NCBI GenBank assembly: GCA_018857735.1 | Contig: JABMCL010001678.1 | Span: 31,001-95,000 of the forward strand | DNA from: Alviniconcha marisindica | Taxonomy: Eukaryota > Mollusca > Gastropoda > Provannidae | DNA length: 64,000 nucleotides | Reading direction: 5' to 3' | Part shown: piece after piece, positions 1 to 11,371 of the stretch | How positions within the stretch are numbered: position 1 is the stretch's first letter | How the letters are laid out: every line of letters begins with the position of its first letter | Position numbers and translations under genes: made by a program | The notes under the pieces: generated by a model | Seen by the model: only the letters and a program-made list of their open reading frames with translations | What the model was told of the DNA's origin: nothing | The model's database searches: none

Positions 1-1
1 C

Positions 2-515
2 GTGGGCCTGGGCGCCGTCATCAGTCACGTGATGCCAGATGGATCACAGCCACCAGGTGCGTATTCGCCGAACCTTGAATAAGGCGGAACAGAACAATGC
101 CCATAGTCGACTGAGAAAGAGGCGGCTCTGGCCCTTCTGCCATAATAAATTCCACGATTACCTCTACGCTGGTTACGGATCACAAACCACTGCTGGTCAG
201 TTATTCTAGGCCCCAAAGAAGGGCGTGCCAACATAGGCAGCCGCAAGAATGCAACGCTCTCATTCTTGCAGCGTATGACTGCGAACTGCCGGAGTTTAGG
301 CCAAGGACGCGGGAGCATGCCAATGCTGATATGCTGTCAAAATTTCCTCTTGACGTTCCGGACACCCGTACAGCCGTGGAGGAGCCCATTGTTTACGTCA
401 CTGTCTAAGATGAGCTTCCAGCTACTTCCCAGCACTTTAGTGCTGATCTAACTTCAAGAAGGACACCAGGATGTGGCACGGTCCTTTACCTTGCCGCGGA
501 ATGGCCGGCTCAATG
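2..515 (+). pseudogene. Ty3/gypsy pol relic (RNase H region)
   Basis: The plus-strand translation begins in frame 2 with a VGLGAVISHVMPDG segment, typical of the start of the RNase H domain of Ty3/gypsy polyproteins. It is followed in shifting frames by a TLNKAEQN segment, an FHDYLYA segment, an APKKGVPT segment and an AAARMQRS segment. All are expected in this order in gypsy RNase H and the following linker. Several stops (for example after SPNLE near base 78, and near 207) and frameshifts show that it is inactive. The element is cut by the left window edge, so reverse transcriptase cannot be judged. Similarity fades around base 515. Confidence 0.7.
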
Positions 516-1490
516 TGCATGACCGACCAAGACCTACAACCATACTTCTATTACAGAGTGAAAGCTTGATTCTAATACACAAAATTAATAATAATTAAAT
601 AGTACGGAAAATTGACTTGTTTTGGGTTGTAGCAGGGACGGTCCGAGGTAAACGGGTGGAATAACCAAGCGTTAATAGTGTCGGGAACGATAAGGACCAC
701 TGGTCACCATTATTTTTCAAAACTGAATGTGCGGGGCAGAGTCACAAAGACCCAATGTCCGTTGCACCACTGAGTGATGAATAACTCAAAGTAAAAGGCC
801 GTGTAACTGCTCAGTCATCTCCTGGGCGCTTTGAGAGTCCAGCTCAGTCACCTCCCTCCTCTTGATCTCGCCTGGACTCTGTACCCTTCTCCCCACTATC
901 CTCGTCCATAATAACTTGGACCATCTCGACGCTTCTGTGGACGTAAAGCAACACGGCTTACAAGGCGACCCGGTAGTACATGGCGCCGGGTCTGCCCGCG
1001 GCGCCGGCCTACTTGAAAGCGGCAGTATTGGGTAATGACTGGTCGTGACCGGTCGCACTACCAGTCAGCCCGTGACGTCGCAGCCTACCAGTCAGTCACC
1101 GCACGACCAGTCATGCGCCGGACCGGTCTGGCCGCGGTCACGACCAACAGTCAGTCGTAGATCTCCACGACTGGTGGCACAAGGCTACTGGTCTTAGGAC
1201 CCGACTATACGACTCCCTCCCGTGTGCGATTTGCAATCGCCGAGCGCCCGAGTCACTCACTGAGTTTGAACAACGGACCGGCCGTCGACCTTGCTGCGAC
1301 TAATTCTGTAAGCGATGACCCACGACAGGCTCAGCGACTAGTCCTACGCTCTCTCTCTGCGATTCCCCCACGATTCCCTCCTCTCTTGGTCGTACAGCAG
1401 CTCGTAACTTGGTCGCAAACCCGATGTGACTGGGGCTTTACGTACACGGTTTGCCCGCCTGTTGGCCAGATGAAAGGTAGCCGGTAGTGT
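516..1490. other. Unassigned GC-richer stretch, possibly retroelement remains
   Basis: No convincing coding sequence is visible. Open frames at 786-1058 (minus) and 1224-1487 (plus) match nothing I recognise. A short box, ACCAGTCA and close variants, recurs several times between about 1040 and 1165. Since it directly follows the gypsy relic it may be decayed integrase or LTR sequence, but nothing shows this directly. Confidence 0.3.
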
Positions 1491-1646
1491 TGCTTAATGT
1501 CCTCAGATGTCAGTTATGTTAGGGACAAGCTGAGACCAATGCCGAAGCATGGTTCAGTATAGCTGCTTTACGTCCTCGGAAACCAAAAGGTTCGTTAGGA
1601 CGGACAGCCAAGGACGGCCACCTCGTGACTCTCACACAGCTCCTCA
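1491..1646 (-). repeat. Dispersed repeat, inverted partner of 29640-29808
   Basis: The reverse complement matches 29640-29808 over about 150 bp with moderate divergence. Shared blocks include TCTGTCCTAACA, GAACCATGCTTCGGCATTGGT and CATCTGAGGACATTAAGCA. The last block resembles the 3' tail of the SINE family at 6-10 kb, so this may be a related SINE tail. It abuts the 3' end of the LINE at 1650. Confidence 0.6.
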
Positions 1647-1649
1647 ACT

Positions 1650-1802
1650 AATAATAATAATAATGTACATTTATCATGCGCTCATCAACGCCCTGAGCGC
1701 TCACATGATACATATTAACCTAAATATGATATTCTATACACATGCAGAGCATAGTTCTACCAAAACAATTTACATAAAGTATTATTTAAAAAATAAAACG
1801 CA

Positions 1803-1876
<74 letters not shown>

Positions 1877-3850
1877 ACTGTAGCAAAAACTGGGTATTGA
1901 TATTAGTTAGGATGGAAATAGAAGGTTTTCAGTTTGGCTTTAAAATATGACAGGGTTGAGCAGTGTCTAAGGTCTTGTGGGAGTGAATTCCAAATGTGAG
2001 GTCCAAAGCAAGAGAAGGCTTGTTGGATTTCCAGCATGCGGGTGTCAGAAGAAGAGCGTAGTGTACGAGATGGAGTGTAGACATGCAACAGTTCAGAGAG
2101 GTAAGCAGGACCAGAACCATTTATAGCACTGAAACACATACAAGCGACTTTATACTTAATACGTTCTGAAATGGGAAGCCAGTGCAGTTTTTCCAGGAGA
2201 GGTGTTGAGTGTTGGTGATGGCGTGCCAAGAGAACAAGTCTTGCAGCAAAGTTCTGAATTTTATGGAGAGGTTGGATGACAGAATTAGGTGTACCCATGA
2301 GGAGACAGTTGCAGTAGTCAAGCCGTGAAAGGATATAGGAAGTAACAAGAGTCTTGGTTGCGTCTTCAGTGAGAAACCTGCGGATTGAACTAATGCGTTT
2401 AAGCTCGAAATAAGCAGTTTGACAGATTTTATGACGTGCTTCTTCATGGACAGTTTTGAGTCAAGAATGAATCCAAGGTTCCTGGCCAGAATCAGAGAAG
2501 GGGATGTTGTGAGAGCCAAGAGTAATCAGTCGAGTCAGGGAGGGGAACGGTAGAAGGTTTCAAGGAAGACGAAAAGGGAAAGAGAAGAGCTTCTGTTTGT
2601 CGTCGTTCAGCCGGTTTGAGCTGATTTTCAGTCATCCATGTTTTTATGTCGTCTGTGCATGCGTTGAGTTCTTTGGTGAGGTTGGTCACTTCACTGAGAG
2701 GAGCCGCTGATTTCTGGAGCTGTGTGTCATCTGCGAAAAGCTGATGGTTTACAGAGTGGTTAGCTATGATATCGGAGAGAGGTGTAGTGTACAGGACGAA
2801 GAGAATGGGCCCCAGTACTGAGCCCTGAGGCACACCGTACCGCATGAGTTGTGATGGTGACGAAGACGCCGAGTTATTGACTGAAATGGACTGATATCTG
2901 TCTGAGAGGTATGAGTGAAACCCGATTGGAGTGCAGTAGACTGAATGCCAAAAACAGAGTTCAGGCGGGAGAGGAGAATTTGGTGGTCAGTAGTGTCAAA
3001 AGCGGCAGAAAAATCCAACAAAAGAAGAACAGAAATGTTGTCATTGTCCAGAGCAGAAAGAATATCGTTTACAATACATAATAAAACGGTCTCAGTGCTG
3101 TGTCCTGCTCGATAGGCAGACTGAAAGGGATTGCTGAGGTTGTTTTCAGTTGGAGATGGGAGAGAAGTTTGTGGAAAACGACTCAAGTTTTTCAAGAATT
3201 TTGGACAGAAATGGAAGGTTAGAACGGACGGTAGTTTTTCAAAAGATTTTTGTCAAGTCAGGGATGGCTTTTTCAACAGAGGTCAGTGACGATGGCTGTC
3301 TTCAGATCACTCGTGGTACAATGCCAGTGGTAAGACTGAGATGTGTTGATGATGTTCGTGATGGTCAGTCGCGGGCAAGAGGATGTCAATGATGGTTTTC
3401 ATAAAGAAGCGCGGTGGTGGGAATGGGATCATGTTCACAAGACTTGGCAGATGCACTGTTGATTATTTTTAAGACAAATCAGTTCATCAGTGACAGACTC
3501 AAAAGTTAGCAAGGGATTTCCAGCGAAAGAGGTATCAGGGCAAGCAGTTGGGTTTGGAGGAGGAAAGTTGTTTCTGATGGTGCGGATTTTCTCAGTGAAA
3601 TAATCAGAAACGATTTTCGGAAGGTCGTCAGAGTCAAATGTTGAAGGAAGAGGTGAAGATCTGCGGTGCTTTTGCCGAGGATGGTGTTGAAGTTTTGAAA
3701 GAGCTGTTTACAGGTTGTGCTAGACTGAATCTTAGCAGAGTAGTAGGCTTGTTTGGCTTTATCTACAAGGTTTGTTACTTTCTGTTTAATGGAGTCGTAT
3801 ATCTGTTTGTGGACGGTGAGCTTAGATTTGAGCCATCTATATATATAAAA
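1650..3850 (-). pseudogene. L2/CR1-like non-LTR retrotransposon, decayed
   Basis: Minus-strand frames carry a broken reverse transcriptase in the expected order: an FQSAYRAGHSTET segment and LLLDFSAAFDT (about 3120-2990), GVPQGSVLGP with the catalytic FADD box at 2726-2737, then a LEKLHWLPISERIKYK segment and a SLPQDLRHC segment near 2200-1960, typical of the C-terminus of L2/CR1-type LINEs. At least three frame changes break the frame. More divergent upstream coding (3506-3840) precedes the RT. The 3' UTR runs to an ATT-repeat tail near 1655 and carries a (CA)n tract. A solitary copy of the same 3' UTR lies at 5330-5500 on the opposite strand. Confidence 0.8.
1805..1874. repeat. (CA)n microsatellite
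   Basis: About 35 uninterrupted CA units lie inside the 3' UTR of the LINE. The homologous UTR copy at 5340-5390 has only short GT runs, so the expansion is specific to this copy. Confidence 0.95.
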
Positions 3851-3851
3851 G

Positions 3852-3858
3852 GCCCCCC

Positions 3859-3889
<31 letters not shown>

Positions 3890-3890
3890 A
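3852..3890. repeat. Poly-C tract followed by (CA)n
   Basis: A run of about 24 C is followed by about 7 CA units at the 5' boundary of the LINE relic. Proline/histidine-rich frames here are artefacts. Confidence 0.9.
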
Positions 3891-4534
3891 AAACAGTTCA
3901 ATACGTCGAGTGGCGGAAAATGTCTCTGATCCGGCCCGCATGGTTACTACTCGCGGTGACGAGGGAAACGTATTCTCGCCACAGCGATGTGGTTCAAAAC
4001 AGGAGGACTGGCTGCCCATAAAGGGAACTCACTCGCACAGGACCTTTCTCGTATTTTGATTGGTTGATCAGGAGTTCCTGTTTTGAACGTTGTTCGCCGG
4101 ACTTTTGTTTTTGTTTTTGCGAAGAACTACCATCTTTTGTTGCTGATGCAGCATGTATTTAGCAGATATTTTCAGGAGTTTATGCGTAAGTAAAGCTGGA
4201 AGCAAATTACTTTAATTGTTGGATAAACGCCAGTTTTGGTCTTGGGCATTTGAATAGTTGGTTAACCGCCAGTTTTGGCCTTGGGCATTGAAGTACCAAA
4301 GAATGAAAGCATACGATCTTTGCGCAAATTGTGGTTTGAAGTATTGATTCTGGTAAATATGCACTTTAGGTGCAGGGTATTGGTGGGCACAAATTCTGGA
4401 TGTGATTCGATGTGATTTACTTCTAGTCTTGCGATATCTTCAACTGCAAGGTCATTATGCGTGAAAACGCAAGTTATTAACATCTTCATCAGTAGGGTAA
4501 TATACTAATATTGTAATAACTAATATCCACAGAG

Positions 4535-5215
4535 CTAGAAAGATCCAAGCAGACGGTCGGAAATTCCTGGGACATTTTAAACCTCATTTTTGGTCAAGGA
4601 CATCATCAGAATCACTCAAACAGGGTCATATGAGTCTTTTTGTGACATATCTTATACTTTATAGGTATCTAGTGAATGAAGCTAACATTTTCCAGCAAAA
4701 GTGACTTTAATTACAGGACTTCGGTAGACAAGTGTGTCTGCAGTACATGACTGATTCGGGAGTGTGCACGGTTACTCGGAAACTAGATTTAGACCAAACG
4801 TAAAACTTCTAAAAGGTGCACAAATGCAAACTGAAACTGAAAGACACATAGTGACATACGGTAAAACTCACTTTTTGTTGCAAATTTTGGGGTTATTCGC
4901 TTGATGTTAGTTGTTACCCTGTTTGAATGATTCTGATATGATGGTATTTGTGACATAAAATGGTGTTCAAAATGCCTCATGAATTTCCGACCACCACCTT
5001 GGATATTACCCATCAGTGGGTAACTGGTATTTGGTAAAAACTAAAACTAAAATCCAAGGAGACGGTCAGAGATTCCTGGATCATTTTAAAAGTTATTTTG
5101 GGTCACAAATATCATCACAGTCATTAAATGAGTTCCATGTTTACCAATTACACTTACAGCCAAAATCTGCAAGAAACAGTGAGTTTTTGTGTGTTTTTTC
5201 ATATATTTTTCTCTG
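4535..5215. repeat. Three copies of a ~150-bp dispersed repeat
   Basis: Copies are at about 4545-4690 (plus), 4870-5012 (minus) and 5045-5215 (plus). They share AGACGGTC, CATTTTAAA and CACAAATAYCATCA blocks, then AGTGAGTTTT. The middle copy is inverted, so the cluster can fold on itself. No coding frame is shared and I do not recognise the family. Confidence 0.65.
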
Positions 5216-5329
5216 ATTGTTTTGAGTTGCCACATTTTGCCCTTTGGGTTTGACATTTGACCTAGTTCCTTAGTGCTGATGGTGGCAAGGCAATCATACT
5301 CCTGACTCAACATCGTCACTGACATACAC

Positions 5330-5500
5330 ATTTGAATTCATTGCAGTTTGTGTGACTGTGAGTGTTTGTGTGTGTGTTTGTTTTTCTGTATAATACTTTA
5401 TGTAAATTGTTTTGGTAGGACTGTGCTCTACATATGTGTAGAATAATATATTTAGGTTAATATGTATCATGTGAATGCTCAGGGTATTGATGAGAATGAA
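5330..5500 (+). repeat. Solitary 3' end of the L2/CR1-like LINE
   Basis: The sequence matches the reverse complement of 1665-1810 closely, including TACTTTATGTAAATTGTTTT and TTAGGTTAATATGTATCATG. It is a severely 5'-truncated insertion, as expected of target-primed reverse transcription. Confidence 0.75.
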
Positions 5501-6189
5501 ATCCTGACACAACTGCCACAAGGCTGATCGTGGCTCAGGCATCAGCAGATTTTACAAAGATACAGGGATATTTATTCATTGATGACATTTAAATGTACAC
5601 AGGACTTTATCTTGGTGACAGTCCATTCATACAGTGCATTAACACTAAACAAGTAGACAAAACATTACAATTAGCCATATATAATATATGTATACATTAT
5701 AAAAGTTATAAATAAATAAAGTTAAATTCAACAATGTAACAATCTCATTCATGTAGTGTAAGCTGCTAGTGCTACACACACAGACGCACACATGCATGCA
5801 TGCTCATACTCCATGCACACACACCAGGGCTCCCATTAACGCACAAATGTGCGTCCCTTAAGCACGAACTAAAAAGGATGCATTACATTTACACTTAGGC
5901 CCAGAGGGACCCACTAAAAAAAATGCCAGTTTTTACTTTCTAGACCTCCTATTCTTGACTGACAGAACATGGGGACCACACCATCTCATGAATGAATTCT
6001 TCCTCTGAGATTGCAGTGTACATGCAGTTTTTGTACAACTTCTGTCTGAGACACCTTACAGTTACACTGACTGTGTTATTGACAAGTACACATTCTCCCA
6101 AGAGACGCAGAGAACTACGCATGTTAGTTCACATCAGTGAAACACAAATACGCCAGCACACATTTAACACCAAGGCAACAAATAAATTA
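5501..6189. other. No gene seen
   Basis: AT-rich sequence with short CA-rich patches and no supported coding frame. The string CACATTTAACACCAAGGCAAC near 6158 recurs near 23841, so part of this stretch is a dispersed repeat. Confidence 0.5.
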
Positions 6190-6514
6190 ATATGGTGCTT
6201 GATGTCCACAGAAACCAAAATAGCTTATTAGGGACAGGGGAGAGGGGGGGGGGGGGGGGGGGGGGGGTGAAGGGGATACAGAGGTAGAGGTAGATTATTT
6301 ATCACCACCAGAATGACTCCTGCATTAACTGATTAAGATGGGCAGGGATGAGAGTCATTTTAATGTTTCATTAATTGTGAGGGACAAAGTCACAAGGCAG
6401 TGTCCACAGGCACAGACCACAACTTTTGAAGAGAAAGGAGAGCTGAAGTGGATTCAAACCAAGGTCCCTCTGTTTAACAGCCTAATGCCTTACTGCTAGG
6501 CCAAACTGGCTCAC
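6190..6514 (-). repeat. tRNA-derived SINE, copy 1
   Basis: On the minus strand the head reads TGGCCTAGCAGTAAGG (pol III A box) and then GGTTTGAATCC (B box), with a spacing and arm-like sequence reminiscent of a tRNA-Thr. The body contains CAGAATGACTCCTGCATTAA on the plus strand. The tail is TTAGGGACA ... TGGACATTAAGCACC-like sequence. A run of about 22 G (6246-6267) interrupts this copy. Confidence 0.75.
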
Positions 6515-6554
6515 ATAGCAAATAAATAAACATGGTATGTTTAAATAAGTAAGT

Positions 6555-6817
6555 AAACATGATGCTTAATGTCCACAGAAACCATAAGGCTTATTAGGGA
6601 TGTGGAGCAGTGGGAAGAGGGTATGGAGGGAGATTATATACCTATTGCTATACTGTTACCACCAGAATGACTCCTGCATTAAGATAAGCAGTGATAAGAG
6701 CCATTTTAATGTTTCATAAAATGTGAGGGACCACAACTTTTGAAGAGATTTGAACTGAGGTCCCTCTGCTTACCACTACCAGCCTAATGCCTAACCACTG
6801 GGCCAAACCGGCTCTCA
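6555..6817 (-). repeat. tRNA-derived SINE, copy 2
   Basis: Same family and orientation as the copy at 6190, with the head at 6720-6817 and the tail at 6557-6600. It is shorter in the middle. Confidence 0.75.
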
Positions 6818-6839
6818 ATGTTTAAATAAGTAAACATAG

Positions 6840-7036
6840 TAAACATGGTGCTTAATGTCCACAGAAACCATAATGAAGAAGGGGGGAGGGAGTATGGAGG
6901 GAGATTATATTTATACCTATTTGCTACACTGTCAAAAGGATGCACTACACTAGGCACAGAGGGACCCACTATCACTACAATGTCAAAAGGATGCACTACA
7001 CTTAGGCGCAGAGGGATGGGGGCAAGGGGGAGATTT

Positions 7037-7092
<56 letters not shown>

Positions 7093-7340
7093 ACCTATCT
7101 CTGTACACTGTCACCACCAGAATGACTCCTGCATTATGGGCAGAGATGAGAGAGATTTTAATGTTTCATGCTACACTGTCACCGCCAGAATGACTCCTGC
7201 ATTAAGATGGGCAATGATTATGATGAGAGCCATTTTAATGTTTCATAAATTGTGAGGTACCACAACTTTTGAAGAGATTTGAACCAAGGTCCCTCTGCTT
7301 ACCAACCTAATGACTTACCGCTAGGCCAAACCAGCTCACA
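6840..7340 (-). repeat. tRNA-derived SINE, copy 3, internally duplicated
   Basis: The head (7255-7340) carries the same A and B boxes. The middle contains two copies of an AAAAGGATGCACTACAC block, a (TA)n tract at 7034-7089 and two copies of CAGAATGACTCCTGCATTA. This points to internal duplication or fusion of two insertions. Confidence 0.7.
7034..7089. repeat. (TA)n microsatellite
   Basis: About 28 TA units inside the third SINE copy. Confidence 0.95.
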
Positions 7341-7359
7341 ACATTTAAATAAGCAAACA

Positions 7360-7560
7360 TTGTGCTTAACGTCCACAGAAACCATAAGGCTTATTATAAT
7401 ATTAGGGAAGGGGAGATTACAGAATACAAAACCTTTATTGTCCATGAATAACATAGAAATTTTATACCTATCGCTATACACTGTCACCACCAGTGACATC
7501 AGAATGACTTCTGCATTAAGATGGGCAGTGATGAGAGCCATTTAAAAAAATTAATAATTG
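7360..7560 (-). repeat. tRNA-derived SINE, tail half only
   Basis: It contains the tail (GTGCTTAACGTCCACAGAAA) and the body up to ATGAGAGCCATTT, but no tRNA-like head. The missing head half may be the segment at 9935-10110 on the far side of the Tx1/L1-like LINE. Confidence 0.65.
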
Positions 7561-9930
7561 TGAGTTACTGGTATATTTGTTGAGTTAGTCAGTCGGATGA
7601 TCAAACAGTTACGTGTTCAGTTCCATTATTCAGGTTTCGTATAATATTTTTTATAATTTAAAAATAAATAAATAATATATATAACAAATATAACACAATT
7701 ATAGAACATATCAGTACACCCGTTCCAACAGTGGATAACATACGTATGCAAATATACATGCACATGTTATACATACATAATAGACAAAAAGATACATCCA
7801 TACAGACAAAGAGTTGGACAAAGTACTTCATAGACAGATATTTGCCTGCACAATGAGTGATTGACTGCCTGTCACATGTGTATATATTCTAAATCTAAAA
7901 TAACTACATATGCCCTGAGGTTATCAGTTTTCTGTTTTCAAAATAGGCCAGTTAGATAAAGGTGGGCAGTTTGCCGCTGATCTTTGCATTGTATTCATCT
8001 ATTTTGTATTTCAGCATCAGTTGTTGAAGGAAGCAGGAGAGAGTTGGCAAGCACTTGTCGAGTTTGCATTTGTATACAAATTGCTTAGCTTGAAGTATCA
8101 CTAAATCAAAGACTGTGTCAGTTTTGATGTCTATTTCTGTTCCAAACAATACAAGATTTTGTGTAAATTTTACATTTAGCGCTGTCTCACATTTTTCTTT
8201 CAATATTGTTTCCAGCGAAGTCCAAAAAAGTCTGATACAAGCACATTTCCAAAACATATGTTCAATGCTATCTTTTTCGTCATTGCGGAAGCCACGCTGA
8301 GTGTTAGCAGTGACTCCCATTTTGTTTAATACTATGTTAGTAGCTATTATTCTATGTATAATGTGCATTTGTAACCATTTAAGTTTTACATCTTTAATTT
8401 TTTGTACTTTTATGAAAACTGTATTCCAAGAAATATTTGACTTCAGTTTTTCATTCCATTTCAAGCAACAATTTGGCATACAGTTGTCGTTTACAAGAAT
8501 GTTGTAATAGAGCCTTGTACCCTTTGGTGGAGAGTAGATTGTACTCAGCGAGATATTTACCTCATTTGCCATGTTATTACCAATAAGTATTGTAGACGTC
8601 TTGATATAATGTTTTATTGAACTGGTGCAACTATTAAAAGTCAAGAAATCAACCGTCATGCCAAACGTTGTATTAAATTCTGCAAGAGTGCGAAACCACC
8701 CATTTTCTTTTATAAAATGAGCGATACAGTACACTCCATTGTCAACCCACTGTGTGTATTTGATCATCTTGTTTCCGATCATCATATTTTTGTTGTAAAA
8801 AACAGGTTCAGAAAGAAGTTGAGATGTCGAGTTTGGTTTCACTTTACTAAAGAAAATTCCATAAGCTTTGAAGACGTCTGACCAGAAGGAATTATTTTTG
8901 ACAGTTTGGTTGAAAAAGCATGGGCCGTAGCACTCTAATAGTAATAGACTAATTGATGAAGAAATGGATACAACTCCATCGGAACATTTCTCCAGTTATG
9001 GTTTGATATCTTTAACTTTTTATCCATGTGAGTTTTAGAGCTAGAATATACGTTTTAATATCTGGAATATTTAGACCTCCACTTTTTACATCTTTTATTG
9101 TCGTCTTTCTGGCAATTCTGTCTTGTTTTCCATTCCAAACAAATTGAAAACATATTTTTTGAAGATCTTTCACAAAGTTATCAGGGGGGTCAGGCAGCAA
9201 AATCCACAAATGGATCAGTTTTGACAGAATCAGTGACTTCAGTATAGCAACTCTTCCTAGCGGGGTAATAGTCCTAAGTGACCAAATTTTGAACAGTTTT
9301 TTAACTTCGTCAATTTTTTTTATTGTAGTTTATCGCTGCACACCCTTTTAAATCCTGGGTAAACCATATGCCAAGGATCTTAAACATAGATTCCATACCA
9401 TTTTCAAATGCAGCATATATTTTACTCTTGAATATTTTTTGCTACCTAACCATATGGCCTGTGTTTTGTCCGCATTCAAAAACAAGCCAGATACTTTTCC
9501 AAATTTATTAATGGCATCTATTGATTTTTTAAATGATTTTTTCTCTCCATTGTTCATTAGTTGTGTGTCATCTGCGAATTGAGATATTTTGTGTTCTACT
9601 TTGTTTATTCAGATTCCCTTGATATCACTATCTTCTCGAATCATGATTGCTAAAATTTCACACACAAAATAAATATGTATGGTGATATCGGGTCGCCCTG
9701 TCGGCACCCATGCTGTACTGTAAACCATTGGGTTGTCTGTCGATTCACTATTACCGTTGATTTTATGTTTTTATAAGAAGTATCTATCCATCTACAAAGG
9801 TCTTTTCCAAAACCAAATGCTCGAAGAGCCCTAAACATGAACCGCCAATCAAGAGAGAAACGCTTTCTCAAAGTCATAGCATAGCAACAATCCAGGCTTA
9901 TTTTTTGTATTCAGATAGTTTATCAAGTCA
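7561..9930 (-). pseudogene. Tx1/L1-like LINE, 5'-truncated and broken
   Basis: Minus-strand frames, read from high to low coordinates, give a CRQGDPISPYIF segment (RT block before the catalytic site), an FADDTQL box at 9567-9578, an LNADKTQAIWLGS segment, a CFQFVWNGK segment and a GGLNIPDI segment. A 296-residue open frame (8842-7952) follows with TANTQRGF and a histidine/cysteine segment ending EHMFWKC. This order is that of the L1/Tx1 reverse transcriptase and C-terminal zinc-binding region. Frameshifts separate the pieces. The endonuclease is absent, so the copy is 5'-truncated. The 3' untranslated part to 7561 is AT-rich, without a clear poly(A). Confidence 0.8.
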
Positions 9931-9934
9931 TAAA

Positions 9935-10175
9935 TCATGATGAAAGCCATTTTAATCAAATTAATGTTTCATTAATTGTGAGGGACAAAGTCACAAGACT
10001 GTGTCCATAGACCACAACTTTTGAAGAGAAAGGAGAACTGAAGTAGATTTGAGCTGAGGTCCCTCTGCTTACCAGCCTAACACCTTACCGCTAGGCCAAA
10101 CCAGCTCACATTTTAAATAATTCTACCATTTTGCTTAATGTCCTCAGATGCTAAAGAGCATATTAGGGACAATAC
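9935..10175 (-). repeat. tRNA-derived SINE head half plus tail of another copy
   Basis: Positions 9935-10110 hold the tRNA-like head and upper body of the SINE family seen at 6.2-7.5 kb. Positions 10130-10172 hold a second tail (GCTTAATGTCCTCAGATG ... TTAGGGACA), belonging to the next insertion or to the variant tail at 1491 and 29640. Confidence 0.65.
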
Positions 10176-11357
10176 TTTAAATTAAAAAAATCAGAGCTTT
10201 ATATAATATATATATTATATATATTAATTATTATATATTATATATACCCTACATTGCAAGACGTTTTTGGTTTTCTAGGTCTGAAAAGTTCAATATAAAA
10301 AAAATCATGCAAAGAAACTGAAGATTAAGTAGAGATCTTTGTACAAGCTGTTGTTGTGGCTTCCTAAATAAAAATGATTTGTTGTGAATTTTCAAGTTTA
10401 AAAAAAATGAAGGGAAAAAAGATGAGTGGAGTTTATTGAGTAAAAATGTCTTTCTTTTGTTAAAACTGTCACCGAGGGATGCAACACATGTTTTGAGTAG
10501 TGCTAAGACATAATACACCTATTATAAAATCAGCTGTAGCTATTTGTATTACCCCTGTTCTCCATTTGCAATTCACAAGAGATACACGCTTTTTCTTATT
10601 TTCTGTTTGGTTTTGATTTGTTCCACAGATTCAGAGTGTTGCTCAAATTGTTTCAAACACATATTTTGTAATGGTTTTGTGTTTAAAGTGCCACATATTT
10701 TGCTTTCTTAATATTTACTATGCTACTTAAAAATCGTTTTGATACTGACAGATGGCTGCTAGTGCTACTAAAACATGTTAGATGAAAACAAACAAAAGCA
10801 AACCAAAAACGCTTAAGTTGAAATACTTTCTGCAAGGCTTGACTTGTCAATTGATGACAGATAAGTAAAAAAGTATATAACATGAAGAAAAAGTTCCCCA
10901 GTATGATTGACTTGTGTACTGAACTGTAATTATAGCCAGGAATTGCAGCAAAAAGCTTTAGAAGTGCTCCAAAACAAGTCTCCACTGCACCACTGTTGCA
11001 AACCTTGTGTCAGGCTGATTGGTTTGGCTATTTTTATGTTGTGCTCTTCGTGTATGGCATAAAACAATTTTTTTGTAAGTGAAAAAATTATCTTCTTCAA
11101 ACACATTAAGTTTTACATGGTTAACCTGTAATAAACAGTTATGGTGTCTAATTTTCATTATATATGCCCCACTTTTGTCACAGGCACATATATGTAATTA
11201 TACATATAAAAATATTTTTTCATGCAGTTGTGAAGGGGCCAGGGAAAATAAGTCATGCAACAGGACAGATGGTGTTGATAAAATGTAATGAGACTGGATG
11301 CGTTCACTGACTCAGTCACATTTATTATTACAGGTTTTTGTTTGTTTTTTGTTTCAG
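10176..11357. other. AT-rich stretch upstream of the Tantalus-domain gene
   Basis: There is no supported coding frame. A TATA/ATAT palindromic patch lies at 10200-10250. The last bases form a pyrimidine-rich tract ending in TTTCAG (acceptor AG at 11356-11357). The sequence just upstream is therefore intron, and a non-coding first exon should lie somewhere to the left. No promoter could be assigned. Confidence 0.5.
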
Positions 11358-11371
11358 ATAATTTGTGAAGC

